Below, piece after piece: positions 17,737-26,343 of a DNA stretch of 64,000 nucleotides. The stretch lies in contig NZ_RJUE01000055.1 of the NCBI RefSeq assembly GCF_024343735.1, positions 62,001 through 126,000 of the forward strand, in the 5' to 3' direction. Made by a program: the position numbers and the translations under genes. A model generated the notes under the pieces. The model saw nothing but the letters and a program-made list of their open reading frames with translations. It ran no database searches and had not been told where the DNA came from. Position 1 is the first letter of the stretch, and every line of letters starts with the position of its first letter. The DNA is from Lacihabitans sp. CCS-44. GTDB lineage: Bacteria > Bacteroidota > Bacteroidia > Cytophagales > Spirosomataceae.

Positions 17737-19230
17737 ATGCTCCAAATCATTCAAAACGCCAATCAGTATTTAGCAAAAACTGCAATTATATCTAATGGTG
17801 AAAGTTTTGCTTTCGAAAATCTCCTAGAAAAATCAGCCCAAATAGCTATCAAACTCCTCAATGGGGAGAAGGATTTGCACCAAAAACGAGTGGCCTTCAT
17901 GGTTTCACCAGGTTTTGAATATGTGGCTTTTCAATGGGGTATTTGGCGAGCGGGTGGCGTGGCAGTGCCGCTGTGTATTACTTATCCATTGCCTTCATTA
18001 AAGTATGTAATAGAAGATACAGCTGCCGAAATCGTGATTTCGGGGCCTGAATATGTGGATATTTTGCAGCCATTGGTTCATCCAAAGACCTTCATTTTTT
18101 ATAAAACTTCTAATTTTTCGCCAAAAAATGTGGCTGAATCGGTTTTGCCAGAGATTTCCACCGACCGCAACGCCTTAATTCTCTACACCAGTGGTACGAC
18201 GAGTCTTCCAAAAGGGGTAGTTACGACACATGACAATCTCGAAGCACAAATAAGTACTTTGGTGTCTGCTTGGCAATGGACGTCTGCTGATCATACTGTC
18301 TGCGTGTTGCCGCTGCACCACGTGCATGGCATTATCAATGTCATTTCTTGTGCTTTGTGGGCGGGTGCTACAGTCGAGTTTTTAGATGGATTTAGTCCAG
18401 AAAAAGTCTTTGGAGCATTCGCTTTGGGCAAAATCAACGTCTTTATGGCGGTGCCAACTATCTATTTTAAACTCATTACTTATTGGGATAATTTACCAGA
18501 AACTGAGAAAGCTGAAATAACCGAAAATCTCAAGAAATTCAGGCTGATGGTTTCAGGTTCGGCTGCTTTGCCAGTTTCTGTTATGGAAAAATGGCAGGAA
18601 ATATCTGGTCATACTTTGTTAGAACGCTACGGTATGACCGAAATCGGCATGGGTATCAGCAATCCTTATGACGGAGAGCGAAAAGCTGGCTATATCGGCA
18701 AGCCGCTTGCTGGCGTTGCTGTGAGGCTGATTGACGAAAATGGTACTATTGAAAAAGAAGAAATTCCAGGCGAAATACAGATAAAAGGTGCCAATGTTTT
18801 TAAAGAATATTGGGGAAAGACAGAGGCTACTGAAAAGGCTTTCACTGAAGATGGTTGGTTTAAAACGGGTGATGTGGCGGTTGTTGAAAACGGCTATTAT
18901 CGTATTCTAGGCCGTGATTCTGTAGATATTATTAAATCGGGTGGGTATAAAATATCGGCTCTAGAAATAGAAGAAGTTTTGAGAAAACATCCACAACTGG
19001 ATGACTGTGCGGTAGTAGGCATTCCTGATGAAGAGTGGGGCGAATTGGTGGTAGCCAGCGTGGTAGTTCGCAACAAGGCCTTGGATTTGAAACAACTCAA
19101 CGAATGGATGCGTAGCATGATGCCCGCCTACAAAACACCACGTAAGTATTTAGTGGTGGACGAATTGCCAAGAAATGCCATGGGTAAAGTCACCAAAAAC
19201 GATGTAAAAGAACTCTTTAAAAATATTTGA
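17737..19230 (+). CDS. Acyl-CoA synthetase, probably malonyl-CoA synthetase (MatB/ACSF3-like)
   Basis: 497 residues of the adenylate-forming family. Visible motifs are the P-loop-like LYTSGTTSLPKGV near residue 150, LPLHHVHGIINV, the A5 motif LLERYGMTEIGM and the C-terminal GWFKTGDVAV with catalytic Lys in NAMGKVTK. The HHVHG pattern and TSGTTxxPKG form are typical of malonyl-CoA synthetases and their relatives. It lies two bases upstream of madL and madM, which encode the two-component malonate carrier, which strongly favours malonate as substrate. The likely job is to convert imported malonate, CoA and ATP to malonyl-CoA. No malonyl-CoA or malonate decarboxylase gene is nearby. Confidence 0.85.
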   Translation: MLQIIQNANQYLAKTAIISNGESFAFENLLEKSAQIAIKLLNGEKDLHQKRVAFMVSPGFEYVAFQWGIWRAGGVAVPLCITYPLPSLKYVIEDTAAEIVISGPEYVDILQPLVHPKTFIFYKTSNFSPKNVAESVLPEISTDRNALILYTSGTTSLPKGVVTTHDNLEAQISTLVSAWQWTSADHTVCVLPLHHVHGIINVISCALWAGATVEFLDGFSPEKVFGAFALGKINVFMAVPTIYFKLITYWDNLPETEKAEITENLKKFRLMVSGSAALPVSVMEKWQEISGHTLLERYGMTEIGMGISNPYDGERKAGYIGKPLAGVAVRLIDENGTIEKEEIPGEIQIKGANVFKEYWGKTEATEKAFTEDGWFKTGDVAVVENGYYRILGRDSVDIIKSGGYKISALEIEEVLRKHPQLDDCAVVGIPDEEWGELVVASVVVRNKALDLKQLNEWMRSMMPAYKTPRKYLVVDELPRNAMGKVTKNDVKELFKNI

Positions 19231-19232
19231 TT

Positions 19233-19592
19233 ATGATTATTTACGGAGTGGCGATATTGGCATTTTCTTATCTCACAGGTCAGCTTTGTGGCGAATATCT
19301 TGGTGAATTTCTTGGAGTTAAAGCAAATGTAGGAGGGGTAGGTTTTGCCATGATTATACTTTTGCTTTGTAAAGAATGGCTTCAGAAAAGAGGTTGGTTG
19401 GATACAGAATTTGAAAGAGGTGTAGATTTTTGGAACAAAATGTACATCCCCGTTATCATAGCCATGTCGGCGTCTCAAAATGTAAAAGTGGCTGTTTCGA
19501 GTGGTTTTTTGGCTTTAATAGTAGGAGCAGTGCCGGTTATAGCCGCATTTTTTACTTTGCCCTATTTGATAAAACTAAGTGCTAAAAACTGA
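19233..19592 (+). CDS. madL: Malonate transporter subunit MadL
   Basis: 119 residues, starting at the ATG at 19233, two bases after the synthetase stop. About four hydrophobic segments are visible (IIYGVAILAFSYLTGQLCGE, GGVGFAMIILLLC, IPVIIAMSASQNVKVAVSSG, ALIVGAVPVIAAFF). The composition and the GEYLGEFLG and SASQNV motifs fit MadL, the small subunit of the Na+-coupled MadLM malonate carrier. Its stop is one base before the madM start, so the two are translationally coupled. Confidence 0.88.
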   Translation: MIIYGVAILAFSYLTGQLCGEYLGEFLGVKANVGGVGFAMIILLLCKEWLQKRGWLDTEFERGVDFWNKMYIPVIIAMSASQNVKVAVSSGFLALIVGAVPVIAAFFTLPYLIKLSAKN

Positions 19593-19593
19593 C

Positions 19594-20352
19594 ATGGAGA
19601 TATTCAACAATTTTATTGATAAAAACGGACTCGTTGTGGGTTTTTTGGTGATTGGCATTATTGCTTTTCTTTCTGAAGTTTTCTCCAAAAAAGTACTTAG
19701 AGGTTATCTGCCTGGTTCCGCCATTGCCATATTGGCAGGTTTGATTTTGGCATATTTTGGGGGCGTTTTTACTGGTGGAGAAAAAGGCTTGGCAGATATT
19801 GTTGTGTTCAAAGGAGTCGGTACATTTGGTGGTAGCATGTTCAGGGATTTCACGATTGTGGCCACGGCTATGGGTGCAAGCTACCTCACCATGAAAAAAG
19901 CTGGTTGGCTGGGCTTGGTTTCTTTGTTGTTCGGCATTGTTTTTTTCTTTGTTTTCGGGGTAGCTTTGGCTTTGATATGGGGCGTTAGGGATGCGGCAAG
20001 TCTCTGTACCATAGGTGCGGGTTCTTGCACCTATATAGTTGGGCCAGTGACGGGTGCTGCCTTAGGAGCAAGTTCCGACATCATTGCCTTGAGTATCGCT
20101 ATTGGTGTTTTAAAAGCCATTTTGGTGACTATTCTTACACCACTTTTGGCCAAAAGAGTCGGACTAACCAACCCAGCAGCGGCCATGGCTTTTGGTGGAT
20201 TGATGGGTACCAACTCAGGCGTTTCGGCAGGTTTGGCTGCCACAGATCCCGCTTTAGTGCCTTATGGAGCTGTTACGGCCACCTTTTACACGGGTTTGGG
20301 TTGTTTGCTTTGTCCTTCTTTGTTTTATTTGATGTTGGGTTGGGTTTTGTGA
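19594..20352 (+). CDS. madM: Malonate transporter subunit MadM
   Basis: 252 residues from the ATG at 19594. Multiple glycine-rich membrane segments are visible (GLVVGFLVIGIIAFLSEVFS, GSAIAILAGLILAYFGGVF, WLGLVSLLFGIVFFFVFG, IIALSIAIGVLKAILVTIL). Conserved stretches GAGSCTYIVGPVTGAALGA and GGLMGTNSGVSAGLAATDP are typical of MadM. With MadL it forms the malonate:Na+ symporter in the inner membrane. It ends the three-gene malonate unit. Confidence 0.9.
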   Translation: MEIFNNFIDKNGLVVGFLVIGIIAFLSEVFSKKVLRGYLPGSAIAILAGLILAYFGGVFTGGEKGLADIVVFKGVGTFGGSMFRDFTIVATAMGASYLTMKKAGWLGLVSLLFGIVFFFVFGVALALIWGVRDAASLCTIGAGSCTYIVGPVTGAALGASSDIIALSIAIGVLKAILVTILTPLLAKRVGLTNPAAAMAFGGLMGTNSGVSAGLAATDPALVPYGAVTATFYTGLGCLLCPSLFYLMLGWVL

Positions 20353-20680
20353 TTATTGGTATTCGAGGAAATTTGTTTCTCTAAAATTTCGGTTTTAATA
20401 GCACTACTGAAATCTATTCTTTGTGTCGCCTGCCGGCTGGGCCTTCATTTTTGCGAGTCGTCGCACCGTTCGAGAAAAAACGAATCGGAGTGGCGTTCCA
20501 CCAAAAAAAACTGCACGGCTGCGGCCGACCGTCCACAAACTCACACACTCAAAATTTTCTAAATCAGTTGTTTATGAAATATTGGTTCTCGAAAGAAAAT
20601 TTTGATTGTGTTCAAACAGTGCTGGCTGTTATAAAGAACCATTTGTATTTATTTTTTCAAATAGTTAAAAAAACTATCAA
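20353..20680. other. Intergenic region with a GC-richer patch
   Basis: 328 bases between convergent madM and mscS. Bases ~20425-20537 are clearly GC-richer than the surroundings (GCCTGCCGGCTGGGCCTTC, CTGCACGGCTGCGGCCGACC) and carry no convincing reading frame; the open frames through it have skewed, unnatural composition. It resembles the dispersed GC-rich intergenic elements seen in many Bacteroidota genomes. No clear terminator hairpin was found. Confidence 0.5.
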
Positions 20681-21499
20681 TCAGTCCCCAATTTTGCCGA
20701 GTTTTACACTGTCAGGGTACATGACTTGGATGTCGTTTTGGCTAAATGCGGCCTTTACTTTGGCCCGAATATCGTAAGTGACATCCCAATAAAGGTCGGG
20801 ATGTACGTAAGGTTTTATGCTAATTTGAACTGAAAAATTATCAAAACTCTCTATACCGATTTGTGGCTCGGGTTGTTTCAACACACTCGGCATTTTTTCT
20901 AAAATATCCTCAATAATCGTTTTCGCCCTCGGAAAACTCTCTTCGTAAGGAATATGCACCAGAATATCCAAGCGGATATGTCCCTTTTTAGAATAATTCG
21001 TGACGACATTGGAGGTTACCTGACCGTTGGGAATAATAAGGGTTTTTAGTCCTGGAGAAATCAATAGTGTGTTGAATATCTGAATCTCCTCCACTTTGCC
21101 AAACTTTCCATTGATGTCAATCCAGTCGCCCACTTTGTAGGGTTTAAAGATAAGTATCAATATACCCGAAGCGAAATTGCCCAAGCCACCTTGAAGAGCC
21201 AAACCCACCGCAAAACCGGCTGCCGCCAACATACCCACCAATGCCGAAGTATCAAAACCAGCAATGCCTGCGGCCATCAGCAACACCGCTATCTTGAAAG
21301 CAATGCCAAACATTGACCCCAAAAAAGAAGTGATTTCAGGAGAGAAATTGGAGTGTTTTAGGCGTTCTATAACAACTTTCTCAAGCCTGTTGGCAGCCCA
21401 AAATCCAATAATCAAAATCGCTATTGCCCCCACCAATTTCGGTGCGTAGGCTATGATGTTGTCTAATATGACTTGCAGGTATTTTTCTAGGTTTGGCAT
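20681..21499 (-). CDS. mscS: Small-conductance mechanosensitive channel (MscS family)
   Basis: 272 residues, close to the classical MscS length. Three membrane segments come first (LVGAIAILIIGFWAA, FKIAVLLMAAGIAGF, then the pore helix LVGMLAAAGFAVGLALQGGLGNFASGI). The beta domain follows (YKVGDWIDINGKFGKVEEI) and then the C-terminal cage (LRLDILVHIPYEES-like region, QPEPQIGIESFDN). It releases osmolytes on hypo-osmotic shock. The start codon immediately follows the stop of a BRO-N gene. A second, divergent copy of the mscS 5' end lies 1.1 kb upstream, so this gene's own upstream region has been replaced by the BRO-N gene. Confidence 0.93.
   Translation of the reverse strand: MPNLEKYLQVILDNIIAYAPKLVGAIAILIIGFWAANRLEKVVIERLKHSNFSPEITSFLGSMFGIAFKIAVLLMAAGIAGFDTSALVGMLAAAGFAVGLALQGGLGNFASGILILIFKPYKVGDWIDINGKFGKVEEIQIFNTLLISPGLKTLIIPNGQVTSNVVTNYSKKGHIRLDILVHIPYEESFPRAKTIIEDILEKMPSVLKQPEPQIGIESFDNFSVQISIKPYVHPDLYWDVTYDIRAKVKAAFSQNDIQVMYPDSVKLGKIGD
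21447..21499 (-). repeat. Direct repeat copy A: mscS 5' end (53 bp)
   Basis: The first 53 bases of the intact mscS. They match 22568-22620 at 42 of 53 positions, and the first 20 bases from the start codon are identical. The BRO-N gene lies between the two copies. Confidence 0.85.
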
Positions 21500-22321
21500 T
21501 TAATTTAGCTTCTTTGGTTCTTTCAAAATTTTCGCATTTACTTTGCTCACTATTTTTTTACCAGTTTGTTGTTCTATTTCTTTTCTGGTGTTTCCGGCTA
21601 TTTGGCCACCTTTTTTTGCAACTTTAACGTTGTCTGAGAACGTTTCTGGATTAGTTTCTTTACTTATTTCTGTGGTGGTGGCTTCTGCCAGCATGTTAAG
21701 CACCAATTCAAGATTGGTCATGTTATCTCTCAGATTCTCTTTTTTAAGGTTTTTAAATTCCTTGTATTGCTTTACAGTTTTTCCACTCCAGGCTTGAGTA
21801 ATAATATCGGTCAAAGTAGCAAATTCTTGCCCTTGCTTTACGCCTCTGTTCTCCCATTCGTCAGTAAGTTCTTTTCTGACCTCAATACTTTTCAGCCTTT
21901 GATTTATCCAAGCAGTGCTATAACCAAGCTTTTGGTAATTTTCCATAGCTCTATCTATACTTTTTTCTGGATCTTGGCTTTCTTCTATTCGTTCATAACC
22001 CACTTTGGCCAGCCATTGCTTAAATGGCTCAGCTTTTGGCGAAGGTATCGACTGAATCAAACGGAAAAGCTGCTCGGTATCAGCTACGTCAGTAACTCTC
22101 ATTTTACCATCAGGTGCAAGCATTTTCAACCCGTGACAATTTGTCACGGTTTCATTTCCTTCTAATTTAAGTCTTTGTTTTAGTTTTCTCCAATAAGAAT
22201 TTGGGTCAACACTTTCCGTCAAAGTATCTATAACGTCTACTATAGAAAAATACCATTTTTCTTGCTCAGCATCCCAGCTGGAGCGTATTTTCTTGCTTTC
22301 AAATAGTTTTAAGTCTTTCAT
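21500..22321 (-). CDS. BRO-N domain protein (phage antirepressor-like)
   Basis: 273 residues. The N-terminal ~110 residues fit the BRO-N domain (KIRSSWDAEQEKWYFSIVDV, DPNSYWRKLKQRL, GKMRVTDVADTEQLFRLIQS), a DNA-binding module of phage, plasmid and baculovirus proteins. A middle helical region follows (WLAKVGYERIEESQDPEKSID). The C-terminus has NVKVAKKGGQIAGNTRKEIE, the repeat-like motif common in bacterial BRO proteins of this class. Its stop codon directly abuts the mscS start. It lies between the intact mscS 5' end and a divergent truncated copy, which marks it as an inserted gene. Function in bacteria is unclear; such genes are usually mobile cargo. Confidence 0.85.
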   Translation of the reverse strand: MKDLKLFESKKIRSSWDAEQEKWYFSIVDVIDTLTESVDPNSYWRKLKQRLKLEGNETVTNCHGLKMLAPDGKMRVTDVADTEQLFRLIQSIPSPKAEPFKQWLAKVGYERIEESQDPEKSIDRAMENYQKLGYSTAWINQRLKSIEVRKELTDEWENRGVKQGQEFATLTDIITQAWSGKTVKQYKEFKNLKKENLRDNMTNLELVLNMLAEATTTEISKETNPETFSDNVKVAKKGGQIAGNTRKEIEQQTGKKIVSKVNAKILKEPKKLN

Positions 22322-22563
22322 TGGATGTTTTTTGGTGTGATTGTAATGTGAAGATAATGGCTAAAAGTGGATTCTGATTGCTAAGGATTTTGGGAATTTT
22401 GAATGAAAGGGGCCATTTATATTATATTGATAACAGAAAATTCAAATTTATAGCTGTAAGAATTTTACAAAATTGGTGATTTCGTGATCTGTTGGGGAAA
22501 ACCGAATTTCTGTATTCCTATCAAAGTTTAATTGGAATCAAAGATTTTCGTCTCAAGTTTTGT

Positions 22564-22620
22564 CTAATAGGCTATCACGTTATCAATGATAGTTTGTAGA
22601 TATTTTTCTAGGTTTGGCAT
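22564..22620 (-). pseudogene. Remnant of a second mscS 5' end
   Basis: From the ATG ending at 22620 the frame reads MPNLEKYLQTIIDNVIAY and then a stop at 22564-22566. The intact mscS begins MPNLEKYLQVILDNIIAY. Over 53 bases, 42 are identical, and several differences are silent (TAT/TAC, CTA/CTG, GAT/GAC). Weak similarity continues past the stop (TKL against PKL) and then ends. This is the start of a homologous but diverged mscS, now cut off. The surrounding 22322-22676 gap holds nothing else recognisable. Confidence 0.85.
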
Positions 22621-22676
22621 GTTTGTGTTTGAAATTTGATGCAATTTATTGGTTTATCACTTAAAAAATAGAAACA

Positions 22677-25600
22677 TTATCCAACTGATAACTTAGCAGA
22701 ATCTTTCCATAGATAATTCGGAATTGGTTCATTCAATTCCCATTTAATACTCATCGGTTTCGAACCTTCGTATTCTTTTAAGTTGCCTTCACCTATAAAT
22801 ACATATCCCATTGTATTTCCAAATTCATCTTTTGCTTTTTCTCTTACGAATAATAGTATCTTTTTATTAGTTTCTTTTTGAGTAATATATGATAAGCCTC
22901 TGCCGATTTCTGGCTTAGAAGCATTTTGACTCTGCCAATGAAATAACGTTTCACTAATAGCATAATCATCGTACATTGTAGTTGGAGAAAAGTCTTCTTC
23001 CGATTTTATTAGGTCTATAAATAATATTTCTGTGTTTAAGGCTTTATTCTCCGCACATCCTTCTCTATTTGAAGACTTTTTTTCGAATGTACTTAATCCA
23101 AAAGCTACTAATATTTGATCTCTAGTATATCTAGAATGAAGTTTTAGTGGTTGAACAAAAGGCAATGTTATTTCAGACTCAATAAAGTCAATTTTATCAA
23201 TTTGAATTTCCAAAAATTCAACAATTTCTTTTACCAAAACTTTGTTCTTTCCAATTTCTTGAATGCTATCTTCCAGAGAATTGAAACCTCCTTGTTTTTG
23301 CCAAACATCGTAGTGTAACATTAAAAGCATTATTTTTTCAGCACTTGAAAAATCTCTATTTTTTAAGTTGAAATCAATTTTAGCGAGTTTTAAAATGAAA
23401 TTAAAGTAACTTAAAGACTTTACAGAAACCCATTTGTTAGAGATTGCTGAAGAAATTTCTTTTTCATTTTTTGAATTAAAATCTTCAATAATTCCAGCTT
23501 TTTGACATAAGCGTGACCAATTATCCTTTTTATAAATTATCTCAATAGGGATATTATTAAATTCAATAAAGTTTTTTAAAGATAATGGAAGCGTTGTTTG
23601 ATGTTTATAGTTTCTGATTTTAGTAATCAATTGATTAACATTGAGTGTTGTGGCTCTTTTGATATTGTCTAATATGGTTTCTTTTGCTCTTTTCTCAAGT
23701 ACTATTGAACAACCCAAAGGGAGATGAGGGAAACCATCTTCGATCTCTTTCTGAACAGAGGTTTTAGTTTTGCCTATTAATGCTCTGAATTTGCTTTCAA
23801 AATCGTATTCTGGCCTTGAATTTCCCACAAAATCAAGTACTGTTAAACAATCTTTACCTTCGGCTAATCGTAATCCTCGACCTAGTTGTTGAAGAAAAAC
23901 TGTTAAACTTTCTGTTGGCCTTAAAAATAATACAGTATCAATTTCGGGAATATCTACTCCTTCATTAAAAATATCGACCACAAATAGATAATTGAAGTTT
24001 TTATTTTTAAAATCTTCTCGAATACTATCTCTCTCATTGCTATTTATACTTGTTAAATATCTTGACTTTAGTCCAGCTAAATTAAATTTTTCAGCCATAA
24101 ATATTGCATGTTCTACAGAAACACAAAACCCAATTGCTCTTAAATCATTTAGGTCTAAAGTATATTTATCTAAACTATTTATTATTTGATTAATTCTAAT
24201 ATTATTCTTCGTATAAATATTATTTAACTCACTTACCGAATATTTTCCCCTTTCCCATTTTACATTAGTTAAATCAACACTATCTGTTATTCCGAAATAT
24301 TGAAATGGAGAAAGCAATTTTTTGTTCAATGCCTCTGGTAATCTAATTTCGGCAGCAATTTTATGGCAGAAATCCTCTAAAATATCTTCGTTATCCATTC
24401 TTTCGGGAGTTGCAGTTAATCCTAAAAGTATTTTTGGTAGAAAATAATTAATTATTGGTCTATAAGTATTTGCAGCAATATGATGAACCTCATCAATAAT
24501 TATGTAATCGTAATAATCTGGCTTAACATTTAAGTTTTTTAACCGATTATTTAAAGTTTGAACAGAGGCAAAAACAAATTCATTGCTAGTCGGTTCAATT
24601 CCATCTACCCAAAGCTGACCAAAATTATTGTCTTTCAAAACCCCTTGAAATGTTGCCATTGCTTGTTGAAGAATTTCTTTTCGATGGGCAACGAAAAGTA
24701 ATTTTGAAGATATATTCTTTGACTTGAAGTTTTTGTAATCAAAAGCTGATATTACAGTTTTTCCTGTTCCTGTAGCTGCAACTATTAGATTTCTGAATCT
24801 ATTATGAATATTCCTTTCAACATCAAGTTTTTCCAAAATTTCATTTTGATACGGGAAAGGTTTTAAATCAAAATAAGCTGCAGAATTTGTATATTCTTTA
24901 GAAAACTTCCCTTGTTTTAGTGCTGATTTAAGTTTTTCAACATGAATATTTTTGTCAAAAGTTTCAAATTCAGAATTTTGCCAATATGATTCAAATGTTT
25001 TTCTAAACTTATCAATTATGTGACCTACTTCATTTGTAGTTATCTTTAAATTCCATTCTAGGCCATCAGTTAAAGCTGAACGAGAAAAGTTTGAAGAACC
25101 AATATAGCCAGTGTGAAATCCAGAGTTTCTTATAAACAAATAAGCCTTGGCATGTAATCTTTCATTTCCAGTATTGTAGGATATTTTAATTTCGGTATTT
25201 TCAAGTGAAGATAAAAACTCTATAGCTTTTGAATCAGTGGCACCAACATAGGTTGTTGTTATAACCCTCAACTTTCCGCCTCTTTTAGTAAACTCAACAA
25301 GTTCTTTTTCCAAAATCCTTATTCCTTGCCATTTTATGAATGAAACAAGTAAATCTATTTTATTGGAAGATAAAATTTCTTTTCGTAATTCACTTTCAAG
25401 TGATGTCGCGGAATTCCCACCAGTAAAAAGTTCACTATGTATTAATCGAGTGTAGGGTGTTATTTCCTTAAGGTGTAAATCTAAATCTGTAAAATGAGAA
25501 TCAATTTTAGAAAAAACAGCCTTTAGTATTTTTCCCTCTGTTTCGATTAAATCTTCCTCAAAGTCTTCTTTTTTAAACTCATCTTTCAGAAACCGAATTA

Positions 25601-25817
25601 TTTTATTTGCGATATCTATTTGATTATCAAGAATATCATCTCCTTTTATGAGTGTTAAAGCATGTCTTACTGATTTGCCAATATGAGTTGAAAGTAATTG
25701 GGCGGCTTCGATTTTATCAATTTCTGTTTTCTTTATTTGAAAACAGGTTTTGTCAAGGTCATTAATTTTATGATTAACAAGTTTTGTAACCAGCTCTTCG
25801 TATATACCTTCTAGCAT
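22677..25817 (-). CDS. PLD nuclease-SF2 helicase-DUF3427 fusion (defence-type)
   Basis: 1046 residues. Order: an N-terminal helical region (1-130), a phospholipase-D-type nuclease domain with RLHAKAYLFIR near residue 220 and GYIGSSNFS, then a superfamily 2 helicase. The helicase has Walker A VAATGTGKT near 350, DEVHH near 440, LGLTATPERMD, FNEGVDIPEID and QQLGRGLRL. The C-terminus from about 890 (LFHWQSQNASKPEIGRGLSY) is DUF3427-like. Family knowledge ties such fusions to DNA restriction or phage defence. It starts two bases after the Nudix gene stop, so the two form a unit. A methyltransferase remnant and an XRE regulator lie upstream. Confidence 0.88.
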   Translation of the reverse strand: MLEGIYEELVTKLVNHKINDLDKTCFQIKKTEIDKIEAAQLLSTHIGKSVRHALTLIKGDDILDNQIDIANKIIRFLKDEFKKEDFEEDLIETEGKILKAVFSKIDSHFTDLDLHLKEITPYTRLIHSELFTGGNSATSLESELRKEILSSNKIDLLVSFIKWQGIRILEKELVEFTKRGGKLRVITTTYVGATDSKAIEFLSSLENTEIKISYNTGNERLHAKAYLFIRNSGFHTGYIGSSNFSRSALTDGLEWNLKITTNEVGHIIDKFRKTFESYWQNSEFETFDKNIHVEKLKSALKQGKFSKEYTNSAAYFDLKPFPYQNEILEKLDVERNIHNRFRNLIVAATGTGKTVISAFDYKNFKSKNISSKLLFVAHRKEILQQAMATFQGVLKDNNFGQLWVDGIEPTSNEFVFASVQTLNNRLKNLNVKPDYYDYIIIDEVHHIAANTYRPIINYFLPKILLGLTATPERMDNEDILEDFCHKIAAEIRLPEALNKKLLSPFQYFGITDSVDLTNVKWERGKYSVSELNNIYTKNNIRINQIINSLDKYTLDLNDLRAIGFCVSVEHAIFMAEKFNLAGLKSRYLTSINSNERDSIREDFKNKNFNYLFVVDIFNEGVDIPEIDTVLFLRPTESLTVFLQQLGRGLRLAEGKDCLTVLDFVGNSRPEYDFESKFRALIGKTKTSVQKEIEDGFPHLPLGCSIVLEKRAKETILDNIKRATTLNVNQLITKIRNYKHQTTLPLSLKNFIEFNNIPIEIIYKKDNWSRLCQKAGIIEDFNSKNEKEISSAISNKWVSVKSLSYFNFILKLAKIDFNLKNRDFSSAEKIMLLMLHYDVWQKQGGFNSLEDSIQEIGKNKVLVKEIVEFLEIQIDKIDFIESEITLPFVQPLKLHSRYTRDQILVAFGLSTFEKKSSNREGCAENKALNTEILFIDLIKSEEDFSPTTMYDDYAISETLFHWQSQNASKPEIGRGLSYITQKETNKKILLFVREKAKDEFGNTMGYVFIGEGNLKEYEGSKPMSIKWELNEPIPNYLWKDSAKLSVG

Positions 25818-25819
25818 AT

Positions 25820-26200
25820 TTATATGTGTGTTATTTGTTTTAAAATTGGAATATCAGCTTCTGCCCAATCAAGCGAATTTAATTCATTTGTCTTAAGTAG
25901 CTTATAGTTAATATGTTCATTTAGTTTTAATTCTCCAGATTGATATTGAACAACATATGGAATTAAATTAATTTCGATATTCGGATATTTGTGTGTTACT
26001 GGGATTAATCGTTTTAAAATTACTATCTCTATATTTAATTCTTCTTTAATTTCTCTCTTAATACAAGAAATCTCATCTTCGTTTTGTTCTAGTTTTCCGC
26101 CAGGAAACTCCCATTTTAAAGGCAATGCCATTTTTAGGCTTCTCTGAGTAACTAAAATTCTATTTTCTTTAATTATTACAGCACAAACAACAGTTGTCAT
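25820..26200 (-). CDS. Nudix (MutT-like) nucleotide pyrophosphohydrolase
   Basis: 126 residues. The Nudix box is complete: GKLEQNE, seven residues, then REIKEELNI. N-terminal VVCAVIIKENRILVTQR and KWEFPGGK are the usual MutT context, so hydrolysis of (d)NTPs or modified nucleotides is likely. The ATG overlaps the stop of a 35-residue frame (ATGA overlap), and its stop is two bases before the PLD-helicase start. Tight pairing with a DUF3427 helicase suggests a role in the defence module rather than general housekeeping sanitation (inference). Confidence 0.9.
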   Translation of the reverse strand: MTTVVCAVIIKENRILVTQRSLKMALPLKWEFPGGKLEQNEDEISCIKREIKEELNIEIVILKRLIPVTHKYPNIEINLIPYVVQYQSGELKLNEHINYKLLKTNELNSLDWAEADIPILKQITHI

Positions 26201-26304
26201 GGATAAATTTTTGATAATAATAAGTCTACTTCCAAGACAAAAACTGATTCGTCTTCTGTTTTATAAATCCATATTGACATAAATAAATTTTTGTTCTTTT
26301 CCAT
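26197..26304 (-). CDS. Possible 35-residue small protein or gene remnant before the Nudix gene
   Basis: An ATG ending at 26304 opens a 35-codon frame. Its TGA overlaps the Nudix ATG in an ATGA arrangement, typical of translational coupling. The product begins MEKNKNLFMSIW and ends LLLSKIYP. It is too short to assign. It may be a real small protein, or the last piece of a gene that once linked the methyltransferase remnant to the Nudix gene before dinD was inserted. Confidence 0.4.
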   Translation of the reverse strand: MEKNKNLFMSIWIYKTEDESVFVLEVDLLLSKIYP

Positions 26305-26343
26305 TTTAAATTTATGAGCTTAATGAAATTGACATTAAAGTAC

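Noticed and set aside
20356-20777. Open frames through the madM-mscS gap
   Set aside because: They run through a GC-rich non-coding patch and into mscS in antisense; residue make-up is unnatural.
22322-22676. Attachment site of a prophage or integrative element next to mscS
   Set aside because: No integrase, transposase or other phage genes lie between the repeats; only the BRO-N gene. The duplicated end is reported, but not as a classical prophage.
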